DNA from: Komagataeibacter xylinus
GTDB lineage: Bacteria > Pseudomonadota > Alphaproteobacteria > Acetobacterales > Acetobacteraceae
Length of the DNA: 64,000 nucleotides
NCBI RefSeq assembly: GCF_031081985.1
Contig: NZ_JARWSK010000001.1
Coordinates: 1 to 64,000, forward strand
Reading direction: 5' to 3'
Part shown: piece after piece, positions 45,500 to 54,054 of the stretch
Layout: each line of letters opens with the position of its first letter
How positions within the stretch are numbered: position 1 is the first letter of the stretch
Notes under the pieces: model-generated
The model's input: only the letters and a program-made list of their open reading frames with translations
Told to the model about the DNA's origin: nothing
Databases searched by the model: none
Position numbers and translations under genes: made by a program

Positions 45500-45680
45500 A
45501 ACAGAAACTGCCGTCAGAATACGCCCTCATCTAAGACGAAAGACGATCAATGGTACGTTCCGAACAGCAGACATCAGTATCGACATATAGCAATCCGTAA
45601 GCGGCTGAAGAACGTCGGCGCACTTGGTAGCAAAGATAGGGCCGCGCAGGCTAAATACCTGCATCGACCCTAGCTTGGTT

Positions 45681-46688
45681 TTAGCCTTCGACGGTTCTAG
45701 TTTTCTCGCTGTCGAGTAACGCCATCTGTTTTGGATCGTAACGTTCTCCGGCCGCCGCCCCTTTGGGAACAGCCTGCTCGATAGCAGCCAGATCATCGGG
45801 CGTCAGCACAAGATCAAGCGCACCCAGCGCCTCGGAGAGCCGATCGCGCCTACGGGCCCCTACAAGTGGTACGATATCGTCACCCTGTGCGGCCACCCAG
45901 GCAATTGCCAACTGGGCCACGCTCGCGCCCTTGGTGGCTGCAATTTCGCGCAATGTTTCCACAAGGGCCAGATTGTGCTCGACATTGCCTTCCTGAAAGC
46001 GGGGGCTACGAACCCGAAAGTCCCCTGGCCCCTTCGCTCCTTGCCAGTGCCCGCTGATTAGACCGCGCGCGAGCACGCCATACGCCGTTATGCCGATGCC
46101 GAGTTCACGACAGGCAGGAAGAATTTTGTCCTCGATGCCACGCGAGATCAGCGAATATTCAATCTGAAGATCGCTGATCGGATGGACGGAAGCCGCGCGC
46201 CGGATGGTTTCCGGGCCAACTTCGGAAAGGCCGATGTGCCGGACATAACCAGCCTGAACCATCTCGGCAATGGCACCAATCGTCTCTTCAACCGGCACTG
46301 CCGGGTCCAGCCGTGCAGGCCGGTAGATGTCGATATGATCAAGCCCTAGCCGTTGCAGGGTATAGGCCAGGAAGTTCTTCATGGCGGCAGGCCGCGCGTC
46401 GTAGGAACCCCAGTTGCCGCCCGGATCCCGCATTGCACCAAACTTGACGCTGACAAGGAATCTGTCGCGAGGAATATCCCTGATCGCCTCACCGATCAGC
46501 ATCTCGTTATGGCCCATGCCATAGAAATCGCCGGTGTCGAGAAGCGTGATCCCAGCGTCCAGCGCGGCATGGACGGTAGCGATGCTTTCTTTCCGGTCAG
46601 CCGGACCATACATGCCGGACATGCTCATACACCCAAGACCGATTTCGGATACCTCAGGGCCGCTCTTACCAAGTTGCCGCAATTTCAT
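45681..46688 (-). CDS. Aldo/keto reductase
   Basis: 335 residues. MKLRQLGKSGPEVSEIGLGCMSMSGMYGPADRK, catalytic D and Y in LLDTGDFYGMGHNE, K in VSVKFG; the usual His of AKRs is replaced by P-A in DIYRPARLDP, as in several AKR11/13-type members that read YRP/YQPAR. Reduces aldehydes with NADPH; substrate unknown. No regulator adjoins it. The 180 bases downstream to the toxin remnant are empty. Confidence 0.9.
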   Translation of the reverse strand: MKLRQLGKSGPEVSEIGLGCMSMSGMYGPADRKESIATVHAALDAGITLLDTGDFYGMGHNEMLIGEAIRDIPRDRFLVSVKFGAMRDPGGNWGSYDARPAAMKNFLAYTLQRLGLDHIDIYRPARLDPAVPVEETIGAIAEMVQAGYVRHIGLSEVGPETIRRAASVHPISDLQIEYSLISRGIEDKILPACRELGIGITAYGVLARGLISGHWQGAKGPGDFRVRSPRFQEGNVEHNLALVETLREIAATKGASVAQLAIAWVAAQGDDIVPLVGARRRDRLSEALGALDLVLTPDDLAAIEQAVPKGAAAGERYDPKQMALLDSEKTRTVEG

Positions 46689-46841
46689 ATTTGAGAAAAA
46701 TCCCTATTTCTTGAAGCAGAACCCTATCACACAGGCGTTCGATGGAACAAACGGACACGCGATAGTCGCCTCATCTCGGAGATTTAGTATATCGCCAAGC
46801 GAACTCTTAAGCGGACGCTTGCTTGCCTTACTGATAGCAAC

Positions 46842-47435
46842 TCACTCCCGAAACAATCCCAGCCGGTTCAAACCACGGAACACCCTCTGTCCCTGAAAAC
46901 TCAGTGCGATCATAACAAAGAGGGTGACGGGACCGAGTATGCCCTGCAGCGCATGGGCTCGCGCGACAGGCAGATGTTGCGCCATCCAAAACCAGACAAA
47001 AGCCCGTACCGCAAAATAAGCGGCCCAGACCCATGTATACGCCCGGAAGAACGTCTGCAGATCATGCCGGTCTGTGGGGAAGGGTTTACCCTGCCGCTGT
47101 TCGGCAATGTCCTGCACCAGTGGTTTGCGCCCGAGTGCGCCGATGACAAACATACTCGCAATCAGCAGGTTGGCAGCAACACTCTCAAACGAAGCCCAGG
47201 CCTCTCTTCTTGTCGCGAGGTCCAGCGCGGCCAGTGCCAGAGCCAGCCCGTTGAACAGATGCCAGACCCGTGGAAAGCCCAGAGCGCCCTGCCAGCGACG
47301 TAGTCCGTCAGCCAGAACGAAAGCCAGTACCGCCATGGAGGCATAATGCTCATAGCCGAGCGCGTCACAGCCCCAGAACAGCAGCAATCCGCCGGTTTCG
47401 AGCAGAAGGGCCTTTAAAGTAGCAGCCCGGCTCAT
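46842..47435 (-). CDS. YciB/IspZ-like membrane protein
   Basis: 197 residues with five or six hydrophobic segments. GRKPLVQDIAEQRQGKPFP and FFRAYTWVWAAYFAVRAFVWFWM resemble the intracellular septation protein A (YciB) family, but the match is partial and this is not the chromosomal ispZ context. It overlaps the carotenoid oxygenase gene by four bases, so the two are translated together. It may be a membrane partner in the same pathway; function unknown. Confidence 0.65.
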   Translation of the reverse strand: MSRAATLKALLLETGGLLLFWGCDALGYEHYASMAVLAFVLADGLRRWQGALGFPRVWHLFNGLALALAALDLATRREAWASFESVAANLLIASMFVIGALGRKPLVQDIAEQRQGKPFPTDRHDLQTFFRAYTWVWAAYFAVRAFVWFWMAQHLPVARAHALQGILGPVTLFVMIALSFQGQRVFRGLNRLGLFRE

Positions 47436-48718
47436 CGCAACAGCCCTCCGGTCAGAAGAACATCCGGCACAAAACTGCCATGAAAGCCGTCAGGAACCCT
47501 CTGCGGCAGGATTACGGAAGCGACCGGACCATCAGCGACATGGGCTGCATCAAAAACGGCCAGTCGCGACGAAGGAAAATCCGGTCGCCAGATCACGCTC
47601 AGAAGCCAGCCGTCATCTGATCTGGCACAGGGGTGGCGCGGTACGAAGACCGGTTCCGAGACCGACGCCTGCATTCCGAAATCGAACTGATCGACTGTTC
47701 CATCGCCTGGATTGAGCCGCGCGATGGCCTGAAAGCCCGAATGCTCCGCATAAACGCGGCTTGTGCAGTAGATCTGGTCATACCGGCTTCCCGCGAGACG
47801 ATCATCTATCCTTCCGAATTCGCCACACATATCATGCAAGGGTTCGACCCGAACCGGTGCATGCCCGTTGAGCGCCACGCTCCATCTGCAGGGGCGCCCC
47901 TGTCTCTGCGTGGGCTGTTGTCCGTCCGGACCGGGAAACAGTGGCGGCGTGTCATATACGAACAGGTCGAAATAGAGGCGTTCGTGATCCTCCCATGCAT
48001 TGGCAATATGAAAGGCGTAGACGGTCGGTGCCTCATACCACCGCACGGCGTCGCCAGACTCCCCACGTTCCAGCACAGCCAGATAACTGCCCAGATCAGG
48101 ACGCCACGCAAACCTGAACGTGTCGACAGACTCCCTGACAAGTGGAAAGACCGGCAGGGCAATGTGTCGGGTTGTAACGGCTGCATCATGGATCATGCTG
48201 CTGAATGGCGCTTCAAAGCGTGTTTCCCAGTTCAGGTGACCCGACCTGTCCAGAGTTCCACAACGGATGGCATGTGATCCAGCTCCGTCAGCAGCATAGC
48301 CAAAAAAGACGAGTTCCCCCGTTAAAGGATCATGCTTCGGGTGCGCCGTGAAAGGACCAGGCTGGTAACACGCGCCCGAGCGTGTCAGCGTCGACGGCGT
48401 CAGGGCAACCGGTGGATGCGCTTCTTCCAGGGCCATCAGTGAGCCCGCATGGAAAACGGCATGCGTATTGGCTTTCCCGAGAGCATGCTCTGTCTGTGGC
48501 AGGACCCAACGGTTGCGGTAGGAACATCGCCCATCCGCGAACGAGACGGCATGGATCATGCCATCACCCACAAACCAGTGTCCTTCTGGCGTTCCCGGAC
48601 GAGGATTGGGACCGTTACGATACAGCGTCCCTTGCAGGCCGGACGGCAATTTTCCCCGCACTGCAAGTCCACATACGTCGATTTCCTGCTCGATCGGCGC
48701 TCTGTTGGCTACCATCAT
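47432..48718 (-). CDS. Carotenoid oxygenase family protein
   Basis: 428 residues, seven-bladed propeller with His-bound iron. PSGLQGTLYRNGPNPRPGTPEGHWFVGDGMIHAVSFADG, TAHPKHDPLTGELVFFGYAADG, MIHDAAVTTRHIALPVFP and DGFHGSFVP provide the iron ligands. Cleaves carotenoids, apocarotenoids or stilbene-like phenylpropanoids. No carotenoid biosynthesis genes are in the window, so a plant-derived substrate is likely. Two adjacent ATGs start it. Divergent from a TetR regulator with two palindromes between. Confidence 0.9.
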   Translation of the reverse strand: MMVANRAPIEQEIDVCGLAVRGKLPSGLQGTLYRNGPNPRPGTPEGHWFVGDGMIHAVSFADGRCSYRNRWVLPQTEHALGKANTHAVFHAGSLMALEEAHPPVALTPSTLTRSGACYQPGPFTAHPKHDPLTGELVFFGYAADGAGSHAIRCGTLDRSGHLNWETRFEAPFSSMIHDAAVTTRHIALPVFPLVRESVDTFRFAWRPDLGSYLAVLERGESGDAVRWYEAPTVYAFHIANAWEDHERLYFDLFVYDTPPLFPGPDGQQPTQRQGRPCRWSVALNGHAPVRVEPLHDMCGEFGRIDDRLAGSRYDQIYCTSRVYAEHSGFQAIARLNPGDGTVDQFDFGMQASVSEPVFVPRHPCARSDDGWLLSVIWRPDFPSSRLAVFDAAHVADGPVASVILPQRVPDGFHGSFVPDVLLTGGLLR

Positions 48719-48726
48719 CTTCTCCG

Positions 48727-48790
48727 GTCTTTACGACGTAAAGACTGATGGATGAAGAAAGTGCTCGTCAAGTTATTTTTACAGTGTAAA
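48727..48790. promoter_or_regulatory. Two palindromic operators before oxygenase and TetR genes
   Basis: GTCTTTACGACGTAAAGAC (48727-48745) is a perfect 9-1-9 palindrome; TTTACAGTGTAAA (48778-48790) is a perfect 6-1-6 palindrome sharing TTTAC...GTAAA. One is beside each start codon of the divergent genes, as expected for a TetR that controls both. Confidence 0.8.
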
Positions 48791-48810
48791 TTTACGTCTG
48801 GAGGATCAGG

Positions 48811-49374
48811 ATGAAGACGCCCACGAAAAGCAGCTATCATCATGGAGACCTGCAAAAAGCCCTGCTGTACACTGCCCGGCTCATGCTGGAAAAAGATGGC
48901 ATTGCGTCCCTGAAGCTTAGGGCGATTACCCGGAATGCCGGCGTCTCCGCGACGGCCGCAACCCCGCATTTTGGCAACCTGACCGGTCTGCTGAGCGCGC
49001 TAGCCGCACAGGGTTTCGATGAGCTTTCCGAAGCCATGTCGCCCGTATATGCCAAAGAGCCCCGAGATGTCGGTCTGGCCTACGTCCGTTTTGCGATCGC
49101 CAATCCGGGGCTCTTCACACTTATGTTTCGCAGTGACGCCGTCGACTCGGATCATCCGGCCCTTGCGACAGCGTCAGCCGGAGCATTTGCCAGACTGGCG
49201 GCTCTTCCGGCATCTGATCAGCCCGGCATCTCTCCGGAAGCAGCCATGGCCTGTCTCTGGGCGAAGGTTCATGGACTGGCCGTGCTTGCGATAGACGGGT
49301 TACTTGCGGCACTGATCCGGCACAGCGGCACAGCCCTCACGATCGATCAGCTGGTTGAGGAGGCTTTTCGTTGA
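48811..49374 (+). CDS. TetR family regulator (WHG domain)
   Basis: 187 residues. HHGDLQKALLYTARLMLEKDGIASLKLRAITRNAGVSATAATPHFGNLTGLLSALAAQGF is the helix-turn-helix, and FAIANPGLFTLMFRSD opens the TetR_C_33/WHG ligand domain. Probably represses the divergent carotenoid oxygenase operon through the two palindromes. Ends 64 bases before the remnant of the next gene. Confidence 0.9.
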   Translation: MKTPTKSSYHHGDLQKALLYTARLMLEKDGIASLKLRAITRNAGVSATAATPHFGNLTGLLSALAAQGFDELSEAMSPVYAKEPRDVGLAYVRFAIANPGLFTLMFRSDAVDSDHPALATASAGAFARLAALPASDQPGISPEAAMACLWAKVHGLAVLAIDGLLAALIRHSGTALTIDQLVEEAFR

Positions 49375-49438
49375 CATCCTGTTGGCTTCCGTAGCAGCAG
49401 AGCTTTGCTGCTGTCTTCACGTGACGTCATTGGGTGCC

Positions 49439-49693
49439 TTAACTGAACTTACTGATCAACCAGCTGAAAAACGTGGCGTGCCAGAGCGTCTGGGCGCCGA
49501 GCTGGCAGTGTTCCGCCCCACCGGAGAGGGTGGCGAAGGTGACCGTTTCGACGGATCGTGCGGTGGTGCAGGCCTTTGCAAAATCATCAGCCTGAGAGAC
49601 AGGGACGAAGTGGTCATGTTCGCCAACGAGGATCAGGACGTCAGCAGTGATTTTTCTGGCCACGTCTTTGAGTGTATAAGGTCTTATGGCTTT
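49439..49693 (-). pseudogene. C-terminal fragment of an alpha/beta hydrolase
   Basis: The minus frame reads KAIRPYTLKDVARKITADVLILVGEHDHFVPVSQADDF then TLSGGAEHCQLGAQTLWHATFFSWLI, with the acid (GEHDHFVP) and His (GAEHCQLG) residues of an alpha/beta hydrolase. It is cut by the IS element at 49693; the N-terminal part, including the nucleophile, is not found on the other side of the IS. Confidence 0.8.
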
Positions 49694-50500
49694 GAATAGC
49701 CCCTAGATTTCTGGACGCCTTGAGCATTCAAAATCTGCTGTTGTTCGAACTGCACGGGTGACAGCATCCTGTTCCTGACATGCTTGCGTACCGGATTATA
49801 GAACATTTCTATGGTGTTAGGCACGTCCTGCCGGGCTCCCTGGCGCGTTTTACAGGTTCGACGCCGGATGCGCTCGCATCTGAGCGATGAGAAAAAACTT
49901 TCCGCCACAGTATTGTCGTGACAATTACCGCGGCGGCTCATCGAATGTTCCAGATTGTGAGCCCGTATGAAGGCAATCCAGTCCATGCTGGTAAACTGAC
50001 TGCCCTGATCCGGGTGGATCAGCACCCGGCTTTTGGGCTTTCGTCGCCTGATGGCCATATGGAGCGCCTGCAGCACCACATCCGTGGTCTGGCGGCTCTG
50101 CATCGACCAGCCCACGACACGACGCGAATAGAGGTCGAGCACGACTGCCAGGTAGGCAAACCCTTTCATGGTGCGGATATAAGTGATGTCTGTGACCCAT
50201 ACCCTGTCGGGCGCCTCGACATCAAACTGCCGGGCCAGCGTGTTGTCGATTACGGGGGATGGCCTGCCACTATGGCTACCTGGCCGTCGCCTGTAGCCAA
50301 TCTGCGCTTTGATGCCCGCCAGTTTTGTCAGGCGTGCCACGCGGTTCGGACAGCAGGTCTCGCCCTGATCGAGCAGATCATCGTGCAGCTTACGGTAGCC
50401 ATAAACCCTGCCACTGTCGCTCCAGGCCTGACGGATCAACTTGGTCTGAATTGCCCCGGGTTTTGTGGAGACAGCAAGACCCGAGAGGTAAGAAGAATTC

Positions 50501-50824
50501 ATGAGTAACAAATCGAAGCGTTTTCCGCCTGAATTTCGTGAACGTGCAGCCTGCATGGTTCTGGAGGAAGAGAAGAACCATCCTTCGCGGTGGTCTGCGG
50601 TGATGATGATCGCCCCAAAGCTGGATATTCACCCTGACACGCTGTCAAAATGGACCCGTCTGCATGAGCGGGCCAATGCGCCTGCGGTGAGTGAGTTGCC
50701 TGATCGGGAGAAGATCAGGCAACTGGAGCGAGAGAACCGCGAATTGCGGCAGGCCAATGAAATCCTGCGTAAGGCTTCTGCGTATTTTGCCCAGGCGGAA
50801 CTCGACCGCCGGTTCAGGCCATGA
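50501..50824 (+). CDS. Inner IS transposase OrfA
   Basis: 107 residues: helix-turn-helix KRFPPEFRERAACMVLEEEKNHPSRWSAVMMIAPKLDIHPDTLSKW and a coiled coil DREKIRQLERENRELRQANEILRKASAYFAQAELDRR, the IS3-group OrfA pattern. The stop overlaps the OrfB start as ATGA. Confidence 0.93.
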   Translation: MSNKSKRFPPEFRERAACMVLEEEKNHPSRWSAVMMIAPKLDIHPDTLSKWTRLHERANAPAVSELPDREKIRQLERENRELRQANEILRKASAYFAQAELDRRFRP

Positions 50825-51711
50825 CGCGCTTCATTGAGGAGCACCGGCAGACATATGGTGTCGGGTCAATCTGCAAGATCCTGCCGATTGCACCATCTGT
50901 CTATTATGCAACCGTTGCCAGGCAGAAAAATTCCTGTGTGCGCAGCCAGAAAGACAAAGAGTTGTGCAATGAAATCCGTAGAGTATGGAACGATAATTTT
51001 TGTGTCTATGGAGCGCGCAAGGTCTGGCATCAGCTCAGACGCGAAGGCAGGACTATCGCCCGCTGCACGGTAGAGCGGCTGATGCGCCAGATGGGACTTG
51101 AAGGCGTCATTCGTGGCAAGGGGATCAGAACCACACGGCCTGATCCGCAACGTCCGTGTCCGCAGGATCTGGTGCAACGCCAGTTTCATGCTCCAGCCCC
51201 CAACAGGCTCTGGGTTTCGGATTTTACTTACGTTTCCACATGGCAGGGCTTTGTTTATGTGGCCTTCATCATTGATGTGTTTGCCCGCGTGATTGTGGGC
51301 TGGCGCGTCTCGTCCACTGCCCATACCGACTTCGTACTGGATGCCCTGGAGCAGGCTCTGTGCCAGAGGCAGCCTGAGGGAAAAGTGACCCATCATTCGG
51401 ACCGCGGCTGTCAGTATGTGTCCATTCGCTACACGCAAAGACTGGCTGAAGCGGGTCTCGTTGCTTCTGTCGGAAGCGTTGGTGATTCCTATGATAACGC
51501 TCTGGCTGAGACCATAAATGGTCTCTACAAAACTGAACTCATCTATCGGCAGGGGCCATGGAAAAACAGGGAAGCGGTTGAACTGGCAACACTTAAATGG
51601 GTCGACTGGTTCAACAATCGACGGATCCTGTCCTCCATTGGAAACATCCCCCCAGCAGAAGCTGAGGCTCGCTTTTATGCACAACAGAAATCACATGCAT
51701 TAGCTGCGTAG
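50821..51711 (+). CDS. Inner IS transposase OrfB
   Basis: 296 residues, rve integrase core with the DDE residues in WVSDFTYVS, HHSDRGCQYVS and DNALAETINGLYK. The N-terminal HTH_21-type helices (IEEHRQTYGVGSICKIL) are present. Complete and unbroken. Confidence 0.93.
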   Translation: MTRFIEEHRQTYGVGSICKILPIAPSVYYATVARQKNSCVRSQKDKELCNEIRRVWNDNFCVYGARKVWHQLRREGRTIARCTVERLMRQMGLEGVIRGKGIRTTRPDPQRPCPQDLVQRQFHAPAPNRLWVSDFTYVSTWQGFVYVAFIIDVFARVIVGWRVSSTAHTDFVLDALEQALCQRQPEGKVTHHSDRGCQYVSIRYTQRLAEAGLVASVGSVGDSYDNALAETINGLYKTELIYRQGPWKNREAVELATLKWVDWFNNRRILSSIGNIPPAEAEARFYAQQKSHALAA

Positions 51712-51889
51712 TTCAGATAAAAACGTCTCCACAAAACCCGGGGCAATTCAGTCTGTCGGATATCCTCGCAAGCCCGTCGGCTCAACGGCTCCTTCCGCCA
51801 GGCATAGTAGCCACTGGGTTGCACGGCCAGACAGCGGCACATCGCCCGAACTCCAAAATGATCGCGATGCTCGGCAATGAAGGCGTATC

Positions 51890-52159
51890 TCACTTTGCAT
51901 CCCTGGCGAAATACGCGGTGGCTTTTTTTAAGATGTCGCGCTCCTCGGTGACCCGGGCCAGTTCGCGTTTCAACTGCCGGATCTCGGAATCCTTGCCGGC
52001 ATCGCCCGATACCACCTTCGCGAATTGCCGCTTCCACGCATACATCGAATGTGTGCTGACCCCGAGCCGCTGCGAAACTTCCGCTACTGGATATCCCCGC
52101 CCGGTAATCTGCGCCACCGCATCACGCTTGAACTCATCACTGAAATTGGGCTTCCCCAT
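51890..52159 (-). CDS. IS3 transposase OrfA, copy 2
   Basis: 89 residues, differing from copy 1 at a few positions (for example ITGRGYPVAEVSQRLGVSTHSMYAW). The A-run slippage site near 51930 is retained. Intact, but its OrfB partner is split by the inner element. Confidence 0.88.
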   Translation of the reverse strand: MGKPNFSDEFKRDAVAQITGRGYPVAEVSQRLGVSTHSMYAWKRQFAKVVSGDAGKDSEIRQLKRELARVTEERDILKKATAYFARDAK

Positions 52160-52218
52160 CAACGCCTCCTGTCCTCATTTTTGGGAGCCTGGGCGTCCAG
52201 AAATCTAGGGGCTATTCA

Positions 52219-52384
52219 AGCCCTAGCGCCGCTCATGATCGGCAGGCTTTCCAAATATGGTGGCATTGACGCGAAAACCGTTGCGAAGGCGATTGCCAGA
52301 CTTGTGGGGCAGGCAGGTGATGGATACCGGACATATGACAACGCGGACCTGCGCCGCATCGCCAGTCAGACTGCAAGCCGATGA
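52219..52384 (+). pseudogene. C-terminal fragment of an NAD(P)-binding oxidoreductase-like gene
   Basis: Begins directly at the IS end and reads LAPLMIGRLSKYGGIDAKTVAKAIARLVGQAGDG then YDNADLRRIASQTA-stop. This looks like the C-terminal helices of NAD(P)H-binding/semialdehyde-dehydrogenase-like Rossmann proteins. The 5' part is absent. It is unrelated to the hydrolase fragment on the other side of the IS. Confidence 0.65.
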
Positions 52385-52544
52385 GGGTGCCCGGTTCGGA
52401 ACAGCCCGATCAGATTTCTTCAGGCTTCGATCTGGACGCCCGGATTCAGTCTGCCCCAATATAAATTAGTACAAACCGTTCAACAGACATAAAATAGGCA
52501 GGCAACAGGTTGCTTCTTATTGCCGGTTCCCGTTGAGGGAGAGA

Positions 52545-52567
52545 CCGGGCACGCATCATTGTGCCCG
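52545..52567 (-). terminator. Hairpin after the ALDH gene
   Basis: CGGGCAC and GTGCCCG form a seven-base stem with an eight-base loop, 16 bases beyond the ALDH stop. No T run follows on the minus strand. Confidence 0.5.
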
Positions 52568-52582
52568 ATCTCGCCTGTTTCG

Positions 52583-53974
52583 TCAGAACGCCGCGTCGAT
52601 ATCGACCACGTTGATCAGCTTGTGGTTGATGAACTCCTTGATGCCAAGACCGATCAGTTCACGGCCATAGCCCGAGTTCTTGATACCACCGAACGGCAGG
52701 TCCGCCTTGGGCGACAACGGATGGTTGATAAACACCATGCCGGTGCGAATGGCGCGCGCCACCTGTACACCGCGGGCCTCATCCTGCGTAAATACGGAGC
52801 CACCCAGCCCGTAAGGGGAGTCATTGGCGATACGGATGGCGTCCGCATCATTCTTTGCACGGTAGATCTGGGTTACTGGGCCAAAGAATTCCCAGTGGCG
52901 GGCCGCATTCTTCCCATCAAGGTTGGACATCAGCAGCGGCTGGAAAAACGCGCCCTGTTCGGGCACCGGCGCGCCGATGATCTCGACCTTTGCACCCAGG
53001 TCCATCGCCCGCGTAACCTGATCGCGCAGGTCGTCCGCTGCGGCCTGTGAGGACAGGGGGGCCAGTGTGGTGGTCGGGTCCATCGGGTCACCGGCCTTCA
53101 GGGCGGCGACACCTTCCTTGTACAGGGCAAGGAACTGGTCATAAACCGCATCCGCCACGATCAGCCGCTTGGCCGAGACACAGACCTGACCGGCATTCCA
53201 GTGGCGACCGATAACCGCCCAGCGGGCCGCTTTTTCAACATCGGCGTCATCCAGAACGATGAAGGCATCCGCGCCGCCCAGTTCCATGGTCGCCTTTTTC
53301 AGCGCCTTGCCCGCAATGCCGGCAATCACGGTGCCAGCACCTTCCGAACCCGTCAGAGCGACACCGCATACGCGCGGGTCGTTCAGGATCATGGCAGTAT
53401 GGGGACGTGCCGCATACAGGTTGCGGAACAGGCCCTTGGGCAGCCCCGCTTCGGCCATCAGCGTATCAAAGGCGGCAGCGCATTGCGGCAGGTTGGAGGC
53501 ATGCTTGAGCAGCACGGCGTTACCAGCCGAAAGCTGCGGCGCGATAATGCGCACGACCTGATAGAAAGGAAAATTCCACGGTTCGATCGCCAGCACGATG
53601 CCCAGCGGTTCGTGAACCAGAACGGGCTTGCCTTCCGCCGGGTTGGCGACGGGGAGTATTTCCGGCTTCAGCAGTTCTTCGGCGTGGTTTGCGTAGTATT
53701 CGAAAATCTCGGCGGAAAGAATGACTTCTTTCTTTGACTCTTCGAACAGCTTGCCCATTTCCAGCGTGCCAAGGCGGGCATATTTGTCAATGTCACGGCG
53801 CAGGATGGCGGCCGCCGCGTTCATGACCTTTGCCCGGTCGGCAAAGGACGTGTCGCGCCAGCTTTCAAAAGCGGTATGCGCTTCGGCCAGTGCGGCCTGC
53901 ACTTCCGCATCCGTGGCATCGGTGAAGGTGGCGACAACTTCATTGGTATAGGGATTGGTTGATGCGTAAGCCAT
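52583..53974 (-). CDS. NAD(P)-dependent aldehyde dehydrogenase
   Basis: 463 residues. IEPWNFPFYQVVR, ALTGSEGAGTVIAG, catalytic Glu in MELGGADAFIVLDDAD and Cys in WNAGQVCVSAKR. Paralogous to the ALDH at 23195 (shared PFGGIKNSG.GREL..LGI.EFIN.KLI ending). Lies 80 bases after an alcohol dehydrogenase and a NemR-like regulator on the same strand, so the operon can both reduce and oxidise aldehydes. Confidence 0.92.
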   Translation of the reverse strand: MAYASTNPYTNEVVATFTDATDAEVQAALAEAHTAFESWRDTSFADRAKVMNAAAAILRRDIDKYARLGTLEMGKLFEESKKEVILSAEIFEYYANHAEELLKPEILPVANPAEGKPVLVHEPLGIVLAIEPWNFPFYQVVRIIAPQLSAGNAVLLKHASNLPQCAAAFDTLMAEAGLPKGLFRNLYAARPHTAMILNDPRVCGVALTGSEGAGTVIAGIAGKALKKATMELGGADAFIVLDDADVEKAARWAVIGRHWNAGQVCVSAKRLIVADAVYDQFLALYKEGVAALKAGDPMDPTTTLAPLSSQAAADDLRDQVTRAMDLGAKVEIIGAPVPEQGAFFQPLLMSNLDGKNAARHWEFFGPVTQIYRAKNDADAIRIANDSPYGLGGSVFTQDEARGVQVARAIRTGMVFINHPLSPKADLPFGGIKNSGYGRELIGLGIKEFINHKLINVVDIDAAF

Positions 53975-54054
53975 TTTGGATATCTGTCCCTTAATATAGC
54001 CAGTTATGTCCGGGAACGGCGTGTGGCCGTATCCCGGTGGTTGTTCAGTGGAAA

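Larger units (their letters stand above)
50447..51751 (+). mobile_element. Inner IS3-family element
   Basis: Termini TGAATTGCCCCGGGTTTTG (50447 onward) and its reverse complement (to 51751) form inverted repeats of about 26 bases. The three-base target duplication GTC is seen at 50444-50446 and 51752-51754. Length about 1305 bases. Both transposase genes are open, so this element appears recent and possibly active. Confidence 0.92.
49684..51893 (-). pseudogene. IS3 transposase OrfB split by inner IS
   Basis: The N-terminal 45 codons (from GTG 51893, VRYAFIAEHRDHFGVRAMC) are separated by the inner element from the rest (LIRQAWSDSGRVYGYRKLHDDL, DITYIRTMKGF, HPDQGSQF, DNTVAESFF), which runs 50446 to 49684. 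The DDE residues survive in the second part. The stop seen in copy 1 is changed (CAG instead of TAG), so the frame reads out through the terminal repeat to 49684. Confidence 0.88.
49693..52218 (-). mobile_element. IS3-family insertion sequence, copy 2, interrupted by another IS
   Basis: Termini TGAATAGCCCCTAGATTTC (49693 onward) and the exact reverse complement (ending 52218) are about 27-bp perfect inverted repeats. Without the inner element it is about 1218 bases, in opposite orientation to copy 1 at 73-1274. A second IS is inserted in orfB at 50447-51751. No target duplication is visible at its outer ends, and different gene fragments flank it. Confidence 0.9.
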
